From: Doryteuthis pealeii | Taxonomy: Eukaryota; Mollusca; Cephalopoda; Myopsida; Loliginidae | Length of the DNA: 64,000 nt | Direction of reading: 5' to 3' | NCBI GenBank assembly: GCA_023376005.1 | Contig: CM042156.1 | Coordinates: forward strand, 45,798,909-45,862,908 | Made by a program: the position numbers and the translations under genes | Part shown: in pieces, positions 34,273-46,680 of the stretch | Layout of the letters: every line of letters begins with the position of its first letter | Position numbering within the stretch: position 1 is the first letter of the stretch | Notes under the pieces: model-generated | Databases searched by the model: none | Told to the model about the DNA's origin: nothing | The model's input: the letters and a program-made list of their open reading frames with translations, nothing else

Positions 34273-35030
34273 ATCGGAAATCATTAATAACCTAAAAGTG
34301 GTTATGGTTAAGACTTTTTTAATAGCATTTTTGGATTTCTTGGCCGAAATGCTTTTGTAAATCAATTTTAGGAGTAGGGAAGCTCTGCAACTCATTTTAC
34401 AGAAGAAAATAATAGATTACAAAAAGTCGCCATTTTCGCGACCCCTCAACCAAATTTGGAGAGCTAAAAATCGACATAACTCCGCCAACTTTTGGAATTG
34501 GAAGCTCAATTTTGGGGGATTGGTTAACTTTTAACATAGTCCAAACCTGAACAAAATTTCAGAAAAATTAACGTGCAAAATTTTAACAAATTTTTGCAAA
34601 ACGTTGTAGCTTCGGTTCTGAGAAAATAATCAAACCATCCTTTTGGTGCAAACAATGTTCAATATATGTGAAATAATAATATAATTTTTGTCATAGATGC
34701 AGTGCCACATGGAGATATTGATATTGCTAGGAAAAAATCAGAAATCATCGATAACTTAAAATTGGTTGACTTTAAGACCTTTTTGATAGCATTTTTTATT
34801 CTTTGGGCTAAAATACTTCTATAAACCAATTTTTAGTAGTAGGGAAGCTCTATAACTCATTTTACAGGCAAAAATATATTACAAAAAGTCGCCATTTTTC
34901 GCGAACACCCCCCCCCCATCAAATTTGGAGAGCTAAAAATCGACATAACTCGCCAATTTTAGAAATTGAAAGCTCAAATTTGGGGATTGTCTAACTTCAC
35001 ACCTGGACAAAATTTCGGAAAAATTGAAGG
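34273..35030. repeat. Direct duplication, period about 460 bp
   Basis: A block of about 300 bp ('attacaaaaagtcgccattt', 'ggagagctaaaaatcgacat', 'tttagtagtagggaagctc') occurs at about 34,275-34,575 and again at 34,735-35,030. A third, partial match begins the window. Confidence 0.75.
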
Positions 35031-35769
35031 GGTGGTGGTGACATGGCCTGAATGATTTGACATGGAATTACCCGCCTAATATTTTACCCATACTTGGAGG
35101 ATTATGAGTAAACACTGAAAGAAGGAAGGAGAATTGAGAATGAGGAAGAAGGAAAAGAAAAACAAGAGAAGAAAAAAAAACGGAAAAACTAAAAAGAGGG
35201 AGAAGAACAGAATGGGGATGAGAAAGAAAAAAGAAAAAACAGAAAAAAGAGGAGATATACTGGAATATGTTGGAAGGGAGACGGTCAGTGTCCGGGCAGG
35301 GTTTTAGTTGTTAATTATCAAGACAGGCTTGGCAAACTCTCATCGCTTGAACGATTGGCGCTTTACAATCTTCTTGACTTCACAATCTACTGCTAGATTG
35401 ATATAAGTAAATCTGAAGAATTAGCTTGCTTGAGTAAAAGAAAGAGGGAGGAATCGTTGAAAAATTTGGTGAAGAGAAGAAGGAGAAGGAAAAAAGAGGG
35501 GAAGAGGAATAAACACTGAAAGGAAGAAGGAGAAAGAATAAGGATGAGAAAGAAAGAAAAAGAAAAAGAGAAAGAGAAAAAGAAGAAGGATAATCTATCT
35601 ATCTATACATATATAAAGGGCAGTTGTGTGTATGTATGTATGTCCAAAGGAAACTACGAAAATAAAACAATTAACGACAAGTAAATATATATACACATTC
35701 ACTCTCGCCAGAGCTTGCTTTTTGAGCAAAAATAAGGAAGATTTTATTTATATTTGGGAAAAAAATTCC

Positions 35770-35862
35770 TGACGGCCCACCAGGCCTTTTTACGTGGAGA
35801 TTTTTATGGGGCATCCAGCGAGGGTCCAAATTTGTAATAATGGATCTGCGAGACTAACTTTT
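35770..35862 (-). mobile_element. S6 tRNA-like fragment
   Basis: 'ggggcatccagcgagggtcc' and 'aatggatctgcgagactaac' match the S6 copies at 50.6 and 54.2 kb. Confidence 0.5.
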
Positions 35863-35891
35863 TTACCCCCCCCCCGCTCGACCCAGGCTAC

Positions 35892-35892
35892 C

Positions 35893-35953
<61 letters not shown>
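35892..35953. repeat. (GA)n microsatellite
   Basis: GA run. Confidence 0.92.
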
Positions 35954-35957
<4 letters not shown>

Positions 35958-36952
35958 GCCCTGGTAGGGTTTTGGTTGTTTATTATCAAGACAGGCTTGA
36001 CAGTCCCTCATCGTTTGGGCGATTGGCGCTTCACAATCTTCTTGACTTCTTCTGCGAGACTGATATAGGTTTGTAATATAAAGAATGCGCTTGCTTGAGT
36101 AAAATAAAAAGAAGGCGAAGAAGAAACTTTGGGAAAACTTAATGAGAGAGTAGTAGTAGAAGTATGCACTGAAAGGGGGGAAGAAGGGGAGAATGAGAAA
36201 ATTAGTGAAGAGGAGCAGGAGTAGTAGGAGGAGGAGTAAAACTGAAAGGAGGAAGAAGGAGAGAAAGAGAAAAGAAAGGAGGATAATGGAATATGCGTGA
36301 AGGAAGAGAGTGAGTGGAGATGACGGAAATTATCAAGACTTACTTGGCAGTCTCTCATCGTTTGGACGATTGGCGCTTCACGATCTTCTTGACTTCTACT
36401 AGTATACTGATATAGTTTAGTAAATCTGAAGACTTGGCTTGCTTGGATAAAAGAAAGATGAGGAAGAAACGCTTGGAGAATTTCGTGTGAGAAGAAGAGG
36501 AGGAGTATGCACTGATACGAGGAAGGAGGGGTGAATGATAAATAGAAGGAATATGAAGAATTCGCTTGCTTTGGTATTATTTGGATTATTCGGACTATTG
36601 TCCTCATCTTTATTGTTATCTGTAAAACGTTTCGGTCGATGTGCCCTCTGAAATAATCCAAGTAATACTAATTATCAAGCCTTATCTAAAAAAAATTCAG
36701 AGAAATCGTTTATTTTGGTAAAAGAAAGAGAGAGGGAGAAAGGGTTGGAGAATTTAGTGTGAGAAGAAGAGGGGGAGTATGCACTGAAAGGAGGAAGGAG
36801 GGTGAATGAGAAAGAGAAGGAGGATGATAGAATATGTGTGAAAGAGAGAGTGAGTGGGGATGAGGTAGAGGATGAAGCTGAAAAGAAGAGAGAAGAACTG
36901 AGGTGGGAAGAAAAATAACAAACGACAATATTGGAAGGGAAACAAAGTAAAA

Positions 36953-37184
36953 GGACCATATGACCTTTAGGCACCCCTTTTTGATCTCGATTAAGAAAGG
37001 ACATGTTTTTCATTTACACCGTCAATATCCGGTTGTTTTAACGGCGATTTTTAGATTTTTTTAAATTATAAAACTAACCCCTAACCCTAACCCCTAACAA
37101 ACAACCGGATATTGACGGTGTAAATGAAAAACATGTCCTTTCTTAATCGAGATCAAAAAGGGGTGCCTAAAGGTATTATGGTCC
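36953..37184. mobile_element. Palindromic hAT-like MITE (GGACCATATGACC family), copy 2
   Basis: The best preserved copy: 232 bp, ends GGACCATATGACCTTTAGGC and the complementary ...GGTATTATGGTCC. It has arms of about 88 bp and a loop with telomere-like 'cccctaaccctaacccct'. The 8-bp AAGTAAAA flanks it exactly (36,945-36,952 and 37,185-37,192). Short open frames starting MKNMSFLNRDQKGVPKG in this and copy 1 come from the arm and are not proteins. Confidence 0.92.
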
Positions 37185-37192
37185 AAGTAAAA

Positions 37193-37740
37193 TATTAGGT
37201 AAGAATTAAAGTTACAAACGTTTGAGCGTTGTAATTCTTTCCTCTTCTCTTTTCTTTTTCCTTTTTCTTTTTCTTTCTTTTCTTTTTTTGTTTTTTTGGT
37301 TTTTTTATATTCAGAAATTTTAACTTCGTCTGCCTTCGTTGGGCTTTTGTAAGCGGCTGAAAAACACGCCGGCGAGCTTCTCTGTCGTTTGGCCGATCGT
37401 TTTAACTGCCGACCGCTTGTCGTTGAGTGAGCCACGCCCAGCGCTGCGGGTCGGTCGACCAGAAAGACAGTCGCACAAAAGACGGAGAGCGGAGGGTGGC
37501 GAGAGGAGCAGATAAATAGAAAAACAAACCAACAATAAAAGCCGATCAAATGACAGTGGGACGCGCCGAAAGAAATTAAGAATTACAACTAAGACGACGA
37601 AAGAAGAAAAAAAAAATGGAGGGGAAGAAAAAAAGAAAAAAAAAAAAAGAAAAAAAGTGAAAATGAATTTCTGTAGCGTTGCTAATGTTTGTTTATGTCA
37701 TCTACAGCAACTCTTTAATGAAGGGTGCGGGGGGGGTGGG
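37193..37740. other. No recognisable gene
   Basis: A GC-richer stretch (37,320-37,520) sits within A/T homopolymer-rich flanks. The 151-aa minus-strand frame has no motif I know. G-run at 37,727-37,748. Confidence 0.35.
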
Positions 37741-37744
37741 GGGG

Positions 37745-40352
37745 GGTGATAAGGTAAAAAAAAAAAAATTATAAAAAGAAAAAAAAAAATTATCTAACCA
37801 GCGGGGTGTTGTGCCACCCGGCAAAAACACGACCCAACTGATATTGCTTTAGAATCTGTCGTTAACGGACAGATGTGAAACTTTCTTCACATCTCGTCCG
37901 GAGAAATTCTTTTAAACTACAAAAAAAAAAAAAAAAAAAGAAGCCCTTAAAGTTGGCGGCTGTTATGTTTTTTTTCCTTCTTTTTCTTTCTTTTCTTTTT
38001 ACTTTCCTTTTTTTTTTTTTTTTTTCCTACTCTCTTTCTGTTGTTATTTCTGTGGTTTGTTGTTTTTGTGCCTCGACTTTTAAAACTTCTTTTTCTCCTC
38101 AAGTCGATTGCTACTATTTTGGTTTGTTTTGTTGGTTGGTTGGATTTAACGGTATGTCAACCCTTGGTTTATTTTACATAGATGCTGATAGGTACGCACT
38201 CTGCGTCCCTGACGCACAAAATCTAAAAGGACGCAGTAAAATCATATCCATGCGTCCCAGTGTATTTTTTTTTTTTTTCAAGGTAACTGTAAATACATTT
38301 CAATATTTTCTTAGAAACGAATTACACAGGATAGGTTACAAGGTAGAGTTAGACGGCTTTAGTTGTTTCTCATATCATAAATAAAACCCTACAATCTATT
38401 AAGAAACTTTAGTATTAATTTTCCCATGGACTCATTCAAAGCAAATATGTGCGTCCCTGGACGCACTAAATCAAAAAGCTATCAGCATTCACTGATTTTA
38501 TACAGAAGACGTTTTGTTTTAGTCATTCTTGTTCATTTTTTAAAAACACGTTTTAAAAGCTCATTTTTTTCATTACCCCTTCATCTCCATTACTCTCGGG
38601 TCCATTCTGGCCCGGATTGGTAGTACCAGTTAGGATCCCATATATAAGTTAAATAGATATTGTAACCCATATATGGGACCCTAAATGGTACTACCATTCC
38701 AGGTCAGTGGACCTGGGAGTAATGGCGATGAAGGGTATTCCACACTTCTCCAGAACTGGAACTTCAGCACCAGATGCAGTTTAACGACACCAAGACTCTC
38801 AGTCACCGCCTTCTATATGATAAAAAAGGGTTGGGGGTCTTGCAATAAGAGCAATAGGGTCGGGACAATCATATAGGCACCAGGGCTTGACTTGATCAGC
38901 CAACTGATCGGAGGAGGCCACTACGACCAAGCGTCAAGCCAAAGTGGAGAGTTTGCATGTCATGGACTGCTAAACTCTTCCTAATCAAACTCACTTTGAG
39001 AGGCGAGAGACTTCCTAAAGTTGGTCTCCAGCCTCCATCAAAGTGAGTTGATTAGGAAGAGTTTAGCAGTCCATGACATGCAAACCTCCACCTTTGGCTT
39101 GACGCTTGGTCGTAGTGGCGCCCTCCGATCTAGTTGGCTGGATCAAGTCAAGCCCTGGGTGCCTTATATGATTGTCCGACCGCTATTGCTCTATTGCAAG
39201 AACCCCAACCCTTTTTTATTCATATAGAAGGGCGGTTGAGGCCTGAGAGTCTTGGTGTCGTTAAGACTGCATCTGTGCTCGAAGTTCCTAGTTCTGGAGA
39301 TCTGGGGAGTGTAGGAATAACCCTCCTTCCATCGCCATTACTCCCAGGTCACTGACCTGGAATGGTAGTACCAATTTAGGTCTCCATATATGGGTTTACA
39401 TATCTATTTAACTTATATATGGATCCTAACTGGTACGAATCCAAATACGCGGGCAGAATGGACCCGAGAGAATTGGCGATGAAGGGGTTAATGCAAAAAA
39501 ATGAGCTTTAAAACGTGTTCTTTAAAAAATGAACAAGAATGACTAAAACAAAGACGTCTTCTGTATAAAAATCAGTGATTGGCTGATAGCTTTTTGATTT
39601 AGTCGTCAGGGACGCACATATTTGCTTGTGAATGAGTCGACTGGAAAATTAATACTAAGTTCCTTTTTTTTATATAGATTGTAGGGTTTTTATTTATGAT
39701 ATGAAGGAAAACAACTAAAGCCGTCTAACTTCTAAACCTTTGTAACCTATCCGTGTAATTCGTTCTCTAAGAAAATATTGAAATGTATTTAGCAGTTACA
39801 TTGAAATGGTGAGGAAGAAAAAGAAATAACACTGGGAGGCATGGATATGATTTACTGCGTCTTTTAGATATTTGTGCGTCAGGGACGCAGAGTGCGTACG
39901 CTATCAGCATCGATGTAAAATAAACCAAGGGTTGACATACCGTTTAAATCCCAACGAACCAACCAATAAACAAACCAAAACAGTAGGGACAAGTGACTGA
40001 GGAGAAAAAGAATAGTTTTGTAAAGAGTCGAGGCTCACAAAACAACAAACCAAGACAATAACAACGAAAGGAGGAAAGGAAAAAAAAAAAAAAAGTAAAG
40101 TATAAAAAGAAAAGAAAATGAAAAAAGGAAAAAAAAACATACAGCCGCAACTTAAGGCTTCTTTTTTTTTTTTTTTTTGTAGTTAAAGAATTTCTTCCGA
40201 CGAGATGTGAAGAAAGTTTCACATCTGTCCGGTTAACGAAGATTCTAAAGCAATATCAGTTTGGGTCGTTGTTTTGCCGGTGGGCACAACACCCGCGGTT
40301 AGATAATTTTTTTTTTCTTTTTATATTTTTTTTTTTTTTTACCTAGTCAACA
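37745..40352. repeat. Fold-back palindrome 1, ends at assembly gap
   Basis: 37,745-38,995 and 39,035-40,352 are reverse complements with many small indels. Examples: 'gaaactttcttcacatctcg' against 'cgagatgtgaagaaagtttc', and 'gtgcgtccctgg' against 'gtcagggacgcac'. The centre is about 39,015. The right arm runs straight into the Ns. S4 sequence is included in both arms. Probably an artefact of a palindromic read at a contig end. Confidence 0.85.
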
Positions 40353-40452
40353 NNNNNNNNNNNNNNNNNNNNNNNNNNNNNNNNNNNNNNNNNNNNNNNN
40401 NNNNNNNNNNNNNNNNNNNNNNNNNNNNNNNNNNNNNNNNNNNNNNNNNNNN
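40353..40452. other. Assembly gap of 100 N
   Basis: Exactly 100 N, the conventional size for a scaffold gap of unknown length. Confidence 0.99.
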
Positions 40453-40589
40453 TTAGATTCAATCAACTTCAGATATGGAAATGCATTCGTGAACGACGTA
40501 TCAACGGAGTACCCTAAATAGTTTCTCTTCTTACATAGGGCTTCTTCTAATAAAACATCTAACATTTTCCCGCACGATACGCTCACCCC

Positions 40590-40660
40590 CTCTCTCCTCT
40601 CTCCTCTCTCTCTCTCTCTCTCTCTTCCCTCTCTCTCCTCTCCTTCTCTCTCTCTCTCTC
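40590..40660. repeat. (CT)n microsatellite
   Basis: CT-rich run; its fold-back partner is the GA run at 48,908-48,983. Confidence 0.9.
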
Positions 40661-40979
40661 GTACAACATTCCTCTATCTCACGCTGCGCGCGCAGCCACT
40701 CTTATACAAACAGAGAAGTTGACGAAGACGCAAACCAAAGAAATTCATCTGGAGCGACTAAATCTTTCAGAATACGGTGGATAAAGGAAACAAACCATAA
40801 AAACGAATCCGATGGAATTATCGGTAAACCTGAATAGGTCACCGTGTTTCCATTTTCTTTCGTTCAGTCACAAAAAGAAAAAATTCTTTGTCTAGGCTCC
40901 TGCGTGGCTCTTGCCCTTTTTGTCTTCAATTACACACCGCCGCGCATGGCCGCACACACTACAAAACACATAATATACC

Positions 40980-41032
40980 ACCACACACACATATGCACGC
41001 ATGCACACACACACACACACACACACACACAA
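40980..41032. repeat. (CA)n microsatellite
   Basis: CA run; partner GT run at about 48,550-48,575. Confidence 0.9.
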
Positions 41033-42917
41033 TGCATCGTTTCTTGTTTTGTTCTTTATTCACTTTTTGATCGCATTTTCTTTCTTAATTCCTTTTTTGC
41101 TCAAAAGGATTTTCGTGAAACAACTTAATGTTCATGCAAATATTTAAAGTTACGTATTTACTCGAAGAACTTTTTATTTCTTTTGTCAATTTTGCAATTT
41201 TAATAACATGCTAAACGATATTGCACGCGTCGTTTGCCACGAGATAGCAATTTAATTTTGCTTTGGTTTGGGTTGGTTCCTCAACTGCATGCTTTGTTGT
41301 AGTTGTTTGTTCTTGTTAATGGCATATCAATAAACCTTCGGCGGTTATTCAATTCTTTGCCTACTTTAAGCTGCCAACAGCGCGCTCCGCCATTGTGATC
41401 CTATCATAAGCGGTTGTCACTGTAATACACTGAAAAAATCACAACGTAACTCCCAGCCATCTTTTGTTATTTAATAGACACACTGACACACCAAACTTAT
41501 TACGAGATTGTGTAAAACATTATCTGGTTCTTTCGTTTCCAAATGAAGGGCGATAGGCGATGAACTCATTTATTTTGTCTGTCACAAAATAATCGAATCA
41601 AATTGACAATCTTGAAATTTTCATAAACGTTCGTGCCTCAACAATAACAATTTTCCAGTGTCCAAGATTTCTTAATCATTGCATTTAGATCACGGAAAAT
41701 AAAATTAGTCTTTTTTCTTATTAATTTTTGTAGCGCCTTCTCAACTGACTGCGAAAGGAACTAAATAGTTGATAAGGCCAAAAAAAAAAAAAAAAAAAAA
41801 AATTTTTAATTCCTACTTGTAAATTAAAATTTTGATATATCCCCTCCAGCGGTTAAGGATATATTGCTGAAGTTGTATTTGTTATTTAATCGCCAGTAGT
41901 AGCTTCGTCGAAGCACTCCGTCTTCGAGCAGTCGGGTGTGTAGTCTAGTGAGTAAGTTGTAGTCTCGGTATAGGTAATAGGCCTGTCCAACACAGTGTCG
42001 ATTATTTTACATGACAACTGTCCAATTAATTATATGAGGGTACCAAGCGTATTGTCATATTCATTATATCAGTATTTCAAGTGGAATTCCGATAGAGTAG
42101 TGGCTAAGTGTGGATTGCGACATCGTTTGGAACGAGTTCAAACTCCAGTCCGCTAGTAAGTCATTTCAGACTAATACTCTAAGAAAAGATGAAAGTCCTT
42201 AACTATGGCGTTGAATATTATCACCATTTGAAAGTATGCGCCACTATTTCCCTCCAGCTATGGTAATAGTAGTATGACTGGTCTAAAACTTGGTACGCCA
42301 ACTTTTTAAGGGTAAACTGTGAATTCAAAATCTCCTACCTCCTTTAAAAAATTGATCTTGTTTTAGTTCTAGTCGTAGTAGAGGGATTGGGTAATCACAC
42401 ACACACACACACACACAACACACTTTGAAAGGTTATAGATCCAGGAAACGCAAGGCAATATGTTTACATTCATGGTATTTATGTCAACCTTGTACAACAC
42501 GAATACCACTCTCTAAACTTTTCATGATTATTACCAGTGAAAAACGAAGCAAGATAACCAGTTCATGTCAATCGCAGGTGTTTAAACAGAGTTTTCCTTC
42601 TTCTAGTTGGATAACCTAACATGAATAGGGGTCTTAACACTCCAGAAAAAATGTTCTAGGATGCCGTTGAGCCAATAGCTTCCTCTGCCCTTTAAACAGA
42701 TCTTGTTTTTTCTCCTAGGGTGTCTAGCCAACCCTTCCTCACCCAGACCAAAAATCTGTGGACCGGTTTGATTCGACTACACACACAAAACACACACGTG
42801 CGCGCGTGTGTGTGTGTGAAAATACTAAAGAAAAAATTTTCTAAGGATAATAAGGGTCTATTTGAACTGAACACTACATGCGAATGCATTTTAAATCTTC
42901 TTAGTCCTAACCGATGG

Positions 42918-43145
42918 GTCCTCGTGGCGTATTGTTAACGTGTTGGACTGCAAAATTGTAGAAGTGAGTTCGAAACTCTTGTCGCACTATTACTTTCACT
43001 TTCCGATGTAAACTCTTCTTAAAGATATAAAAACCGCTTATCCCCCCATCTATGGGTTGAATAGCACAATTCTTCTTCTTCACAGGATGGCTTTGACATT
43101 AGATACCAACGAAGATTGATATTGCCATAAACAAAGAACGAACCA
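42918..43145 (+). mobile_element. S3 tRNA-like SINE (left arm copy)
   Basis: 'cctcgtggcgtattgttaac', 'gaagtgagttcgaaactc', 'atctatgggttgaatagcac' and 'gattgatattgccataaaca'. It is mirrored at 46,460-46,680. Further S3/S2-like pieces at 42,090-42,380 mirror 47,160-47,490. Confidence 0.7.
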
Positions 43146-43889
43146 AACCTGATGTTTAACCATTTGTTACGATTTTCTTGTAGTAATTGAATCACGAGAC
43201 TTGCGGCAACACAATCTCTCTCTTTTTTCTTCCACTTTTTTTATTAGTTACTAAACTTCGTGCTGTCCATTATCGATACTCACGTAAGTTTCGCTTTGGA
43301 CAAACTTTTGTGGGTGACTTTAAGTTAGAATCAAATTCCTGAATTCTACGCTTCGCTAATTTTGTTTTTGAGTGTCAAAATGCGTGACTGCATCAGAAGT
43401 TTATTCAAAACCCCATAAACGTTAGGAATTAAGCTTATAATTTCTCTCATCGGCCAAAGAAAGCATATTAGACGTCATTTCCCGATAAGAATTATGGGTG
43501 GTTGATCAACTGCGTCAAAAGTTTCAGAACAAATAGTCTTTGCTTATATTGTCTGTTTCAAAAATCATACTCAACTGTAATATGTTATTTAACATAATAA
43601 ATAAAACGATAAAAATGGTCCTACTCTCATGATCAAATAACAGTTTCCAGGTTTCTTTTTTTTTTTTTTTACTCATGCACCTAAAGGTGAAATAACAAGA
43701 AAATGCCTACTAACGATACTCGTTTAGAGATATCGGTTACAGAAGGAGACATGTTTTTTGTGATGGGGTTGTTGTCAAAAGAGATTCTCTTCTTCGTAGA
43801 AATACGACCGGTTGAACTTTTCCATTTGTTATTCGAAGAAAAGAGCTTCAAAATTGTTTCAAAGTGTTTCAGAGCTGAACAAAGTTTTT

Positions 43890-44470
43890 AAGTTTACGTT
43901 TTATATAATGAAGATCGGTGTCTGTCTGATACCGAAACTACGTCACGGTCACGTATGATACCCTAAGAAATTGCGTAGTGATCAATGATATTTAATTCAT
44001 AGTCAAAAGCATTATTTCCATAGAATAGAATAAATCTTATTTATGTAACGATATGTCTATTTTTTTTTTTTTGAAAACCTCGGTTTACCTCAAAACAACC
44101 CAGTAATTAGTGCGTTTTAAAATACTTAAATTTATTATATATCACTAACAAAATAAAGTTTACATTATAAATGGTCGCGTTAATTTGCAACTGGTTTTTA
44201 ACACATTTGCTAAAAATAATTACTTGATGTTATTGATCTCTAATATTATTAGTTTTATCCCCAAACGTATTAAAATCAATCTTATTAATTACATACATTT
44301 ATATCGAAACCAATTAAAATATAATTAGATAAGTGTAATCTTTTCTATATGCGTTTCTTATTCAATTCTTTATCTTTCAATTTAATATATTCAACATAAC
44401 ATCTAACGGGGGTGCATATGCTTGCCATCTTAATGAATTAATCACACGCGCAAATTGTGGAACGTAATTG
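43890..44470 (+). mobile_element. T-family repeat (left arm copy)
   Basis: 'gtgtctgtctgataccgaaa', 'cctcggtttacctc' and 'gatgttattgatctctaat'. The mirrored copy is at about 45,130-45,700. Confidence 0.6.
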
Positions 44471-44689
44471 ACAAAATTAATTCTATACACAACTTGTCTT
44501 GGATATCAACTATAGGGGGATGTCTGATTTGTTTTTTCTGGCAAGAAATGGTTCCTCGGAAAAAAAAAATAATAAATTCATCATTAATTACTACAATGAT
44601 AATTGTACTATAAAAGGACTAAATCCATTAATAGAAATATTAATTTTAATTACATATGAAGTAAATGTTCTGCAAAAATAAATTAAATA

Positions 44690-44907
44690 GGACCATATGA
44701 CCTTTAAGCACCCCTTTTTGATCTTCGTAAGAAAGACATGTTTCATTTAACCGTCCAATATCCGTGGTTGTTAGTGTTTTAGGTTAGTTTTATAATTCTT
44801 TAAAAAAATCTAAAAATCGTCTGTTAAAACAACCGGATATGACGTGTAAATGAAAACATGTCCTTTCTTTATCGAGATCAAAAGGGGTCTTAAAGGTCAT
44901 ATGGTCC
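44690..44907. mobile_element. Palindromic hAT-like MITE, copy 3, at palindrome centre
   Basis: Ends GGACCATATGACC and GGTCATATGGTCC, 218 bp with several small deletions relative to the other copies. Unlike those copies there is no 8-bp direct repeat. The left flank 'attaaata' and right flank 'ctatttta' are instead near reverse complements, continuing for over 4 kb. Confidence 0.88.
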
Positions 44908-46459
44908 CTATTTTATTTATTTGCAGAACAATTTTTAACTTCATTAATGTAATAATAAAATTAAATTTCTATTAAATGATTTATCCTTATAGTAACAAAT
45001 TATCATTTGTAGTAATAATGATGACCATTTAATTAATTTTTTTTTTCACAAGAGAAACCTTTCTTGCAGAAAAAACAAAAAATAGACATCCCCATATTGA
45101 AACCAAGTACAATTTGTGTAAAATTAATTTTGTAAATACGTATCCAAATTTTGCCGTGTGATTAATTCATTTAGACTAGCAAGAATATGCACCCTCCGTT
45201 AAAGGTTTAATGTAATGAAATATATTAAATGAAAAGAATAAAGAATGAATAAGAAACGCCATATAAAAAGATTACACTTATCTTATATATTTAATTGGTT
45301 CATATAAAATGATGTAATAATAAGATTGATTTTAATACGTGTTGGGAAATAAAACAATAATATTAGAGATCAATAACATCAAGTAATTATTATTAAGCCC
45401 AAATTGTTAAAACCGGATGCAAAATTAACCACCACCATTTATAATGTAAACCTTTATTTTTGTAGTGATATATAATCAAATTTAAGTATTTTAACACGCA
45501 CTATTACATGGGTTGTTTGAGGTAACCGAGGTTTTCATAGACATATCGTTAATAAATAAGAATTATTCTATTTCTATGGCAATAATGCTGTTACTATGGA
45601 ATTTAAATATCATTGATCACCACGCAATTTCTCTAGGTATCATAACTAGACATTGACGTAGTTTCGGTTACAGACAGACACGAATCTTCATTATAATTAA
45701 AAAACGTAAACTTAAAAACATTTGTTCAGCTCTTAAAACACTTTGAAACAATTTTGAACTCTTTTCCGAAATACAAGATGAAAGTTCAACCTGTGTATTT
45801 CTACGAAGAAGAGAATCCTTTTTGACAACTAAACCCCATTCACCAAAAAACAGTCTCCTTTGTAAACAATATCTCTAAACGAGTAAATCGTTACGAGCAT
45901 TTTCTGTGATCACCTTTAGGTGATGATGGTAAAAAAAAAAAGAAACCTTGGAAAACTGTTAATTTGATCATGAAGAGTAGGGATCCATTTTATCGTTTTA
46001 TTATCTTATGTTAATAACATATTACAGTGAGTAATTTAACCAGACGAATATAACAAAGATATTGTCTGAACTTTGACGCAGTTATTCAACCACCCTAATT
46101 CCTATCGGGAAATGACGTCACTAATTATGCTTCTTGCCGATGAAAGAATTAATAAGCTAATTTTCCTAACGTTATGGGGTTTTGAATAAATTCATCATTC
46201 AACGCATTTTTGAACAATCAAAAACAAAATAGGAACGTAAATTCAGGATTTGATTCTAACTTTAAGTCACCCACAAAAAAGATTTGGTCCAAAAGCGAAA
46301 ACTTATCGTGGAGTATCGAAAGGGACAGCCACGAAGTTATAACTAATAATAACAAAGGAAAAAAAAAGAGAAAGATGTGTTGCGCAAAGTCCTCCGTCTA
46401 ATTCCATTACCTTACAAGAAAATCTTAACAAGTTCAAACAACATCAGGTTGGCTTCTTC

Positions 46460-46680
46460 TTTTTAATGGCTATCAATTCTTCGTGGTATCTAATGTCAAA
46501 AGCCATCCCTTGTAGAAGAAAAATTGGGCTATTCAACCCATAGAAAATGGGATAAGCTGTTTTATATCTTTAAGAAGAGTAACATCGGAAGTGAAAGTAA
46601 TAGTCGACTAAGAGTTCGAACACTTACTACAATTGCAGTCCAACACGTTAACCACTACGCCACTGAGACCCATCGGTAGA
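46460..46680 (-). mobile_element. S3 tRNA-like SINE (right arm copy)
   Basis: Fold-back duplicate of 42,918-43,145, with different small indels. Confidence 0.7.

Larger units (their letters stand above)
35090..36660. repeat. GA-rich irregular tandem repeat
   Basis: A conserved block ('tatcaagacaggcttg', 'cgattggcgctt', 'aatcttcttgacttc') recurs at about 35,317, 35,983 and 36,331, separated by purine-rich filler. The 217-aa minus-strand frame (36,008-36,661) spans this repeat and is Ser/Phe-rich low complexity; not a gene. Confidence 0.7.

Noticed and set aside
36008..36661. 217-aa minus-strand frame, the longest in the window
   Set aside because: It lies across the GA-rich irregular tandem repeat and is Ser/Phe-rich low complexity.
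37075..37100. Telomere-like CCCTAA stretch
   Set aside because: It is the loop of the MITE and recurs in copy 1, so it is not an interstitial telomere array.
37094..37549. 151-aa minus-strand frame
   Set aside because: Its upstream part overlaps the palindromic MITE and the rest is Lys-rich homopolymer translation; no family resemblance.
43703..43891. 62-aa plus-strand frame in palindrome 2
   Set aside because: Its mirror copy near 45.8 kb is frame-broken by indels and no domain is recognisable.
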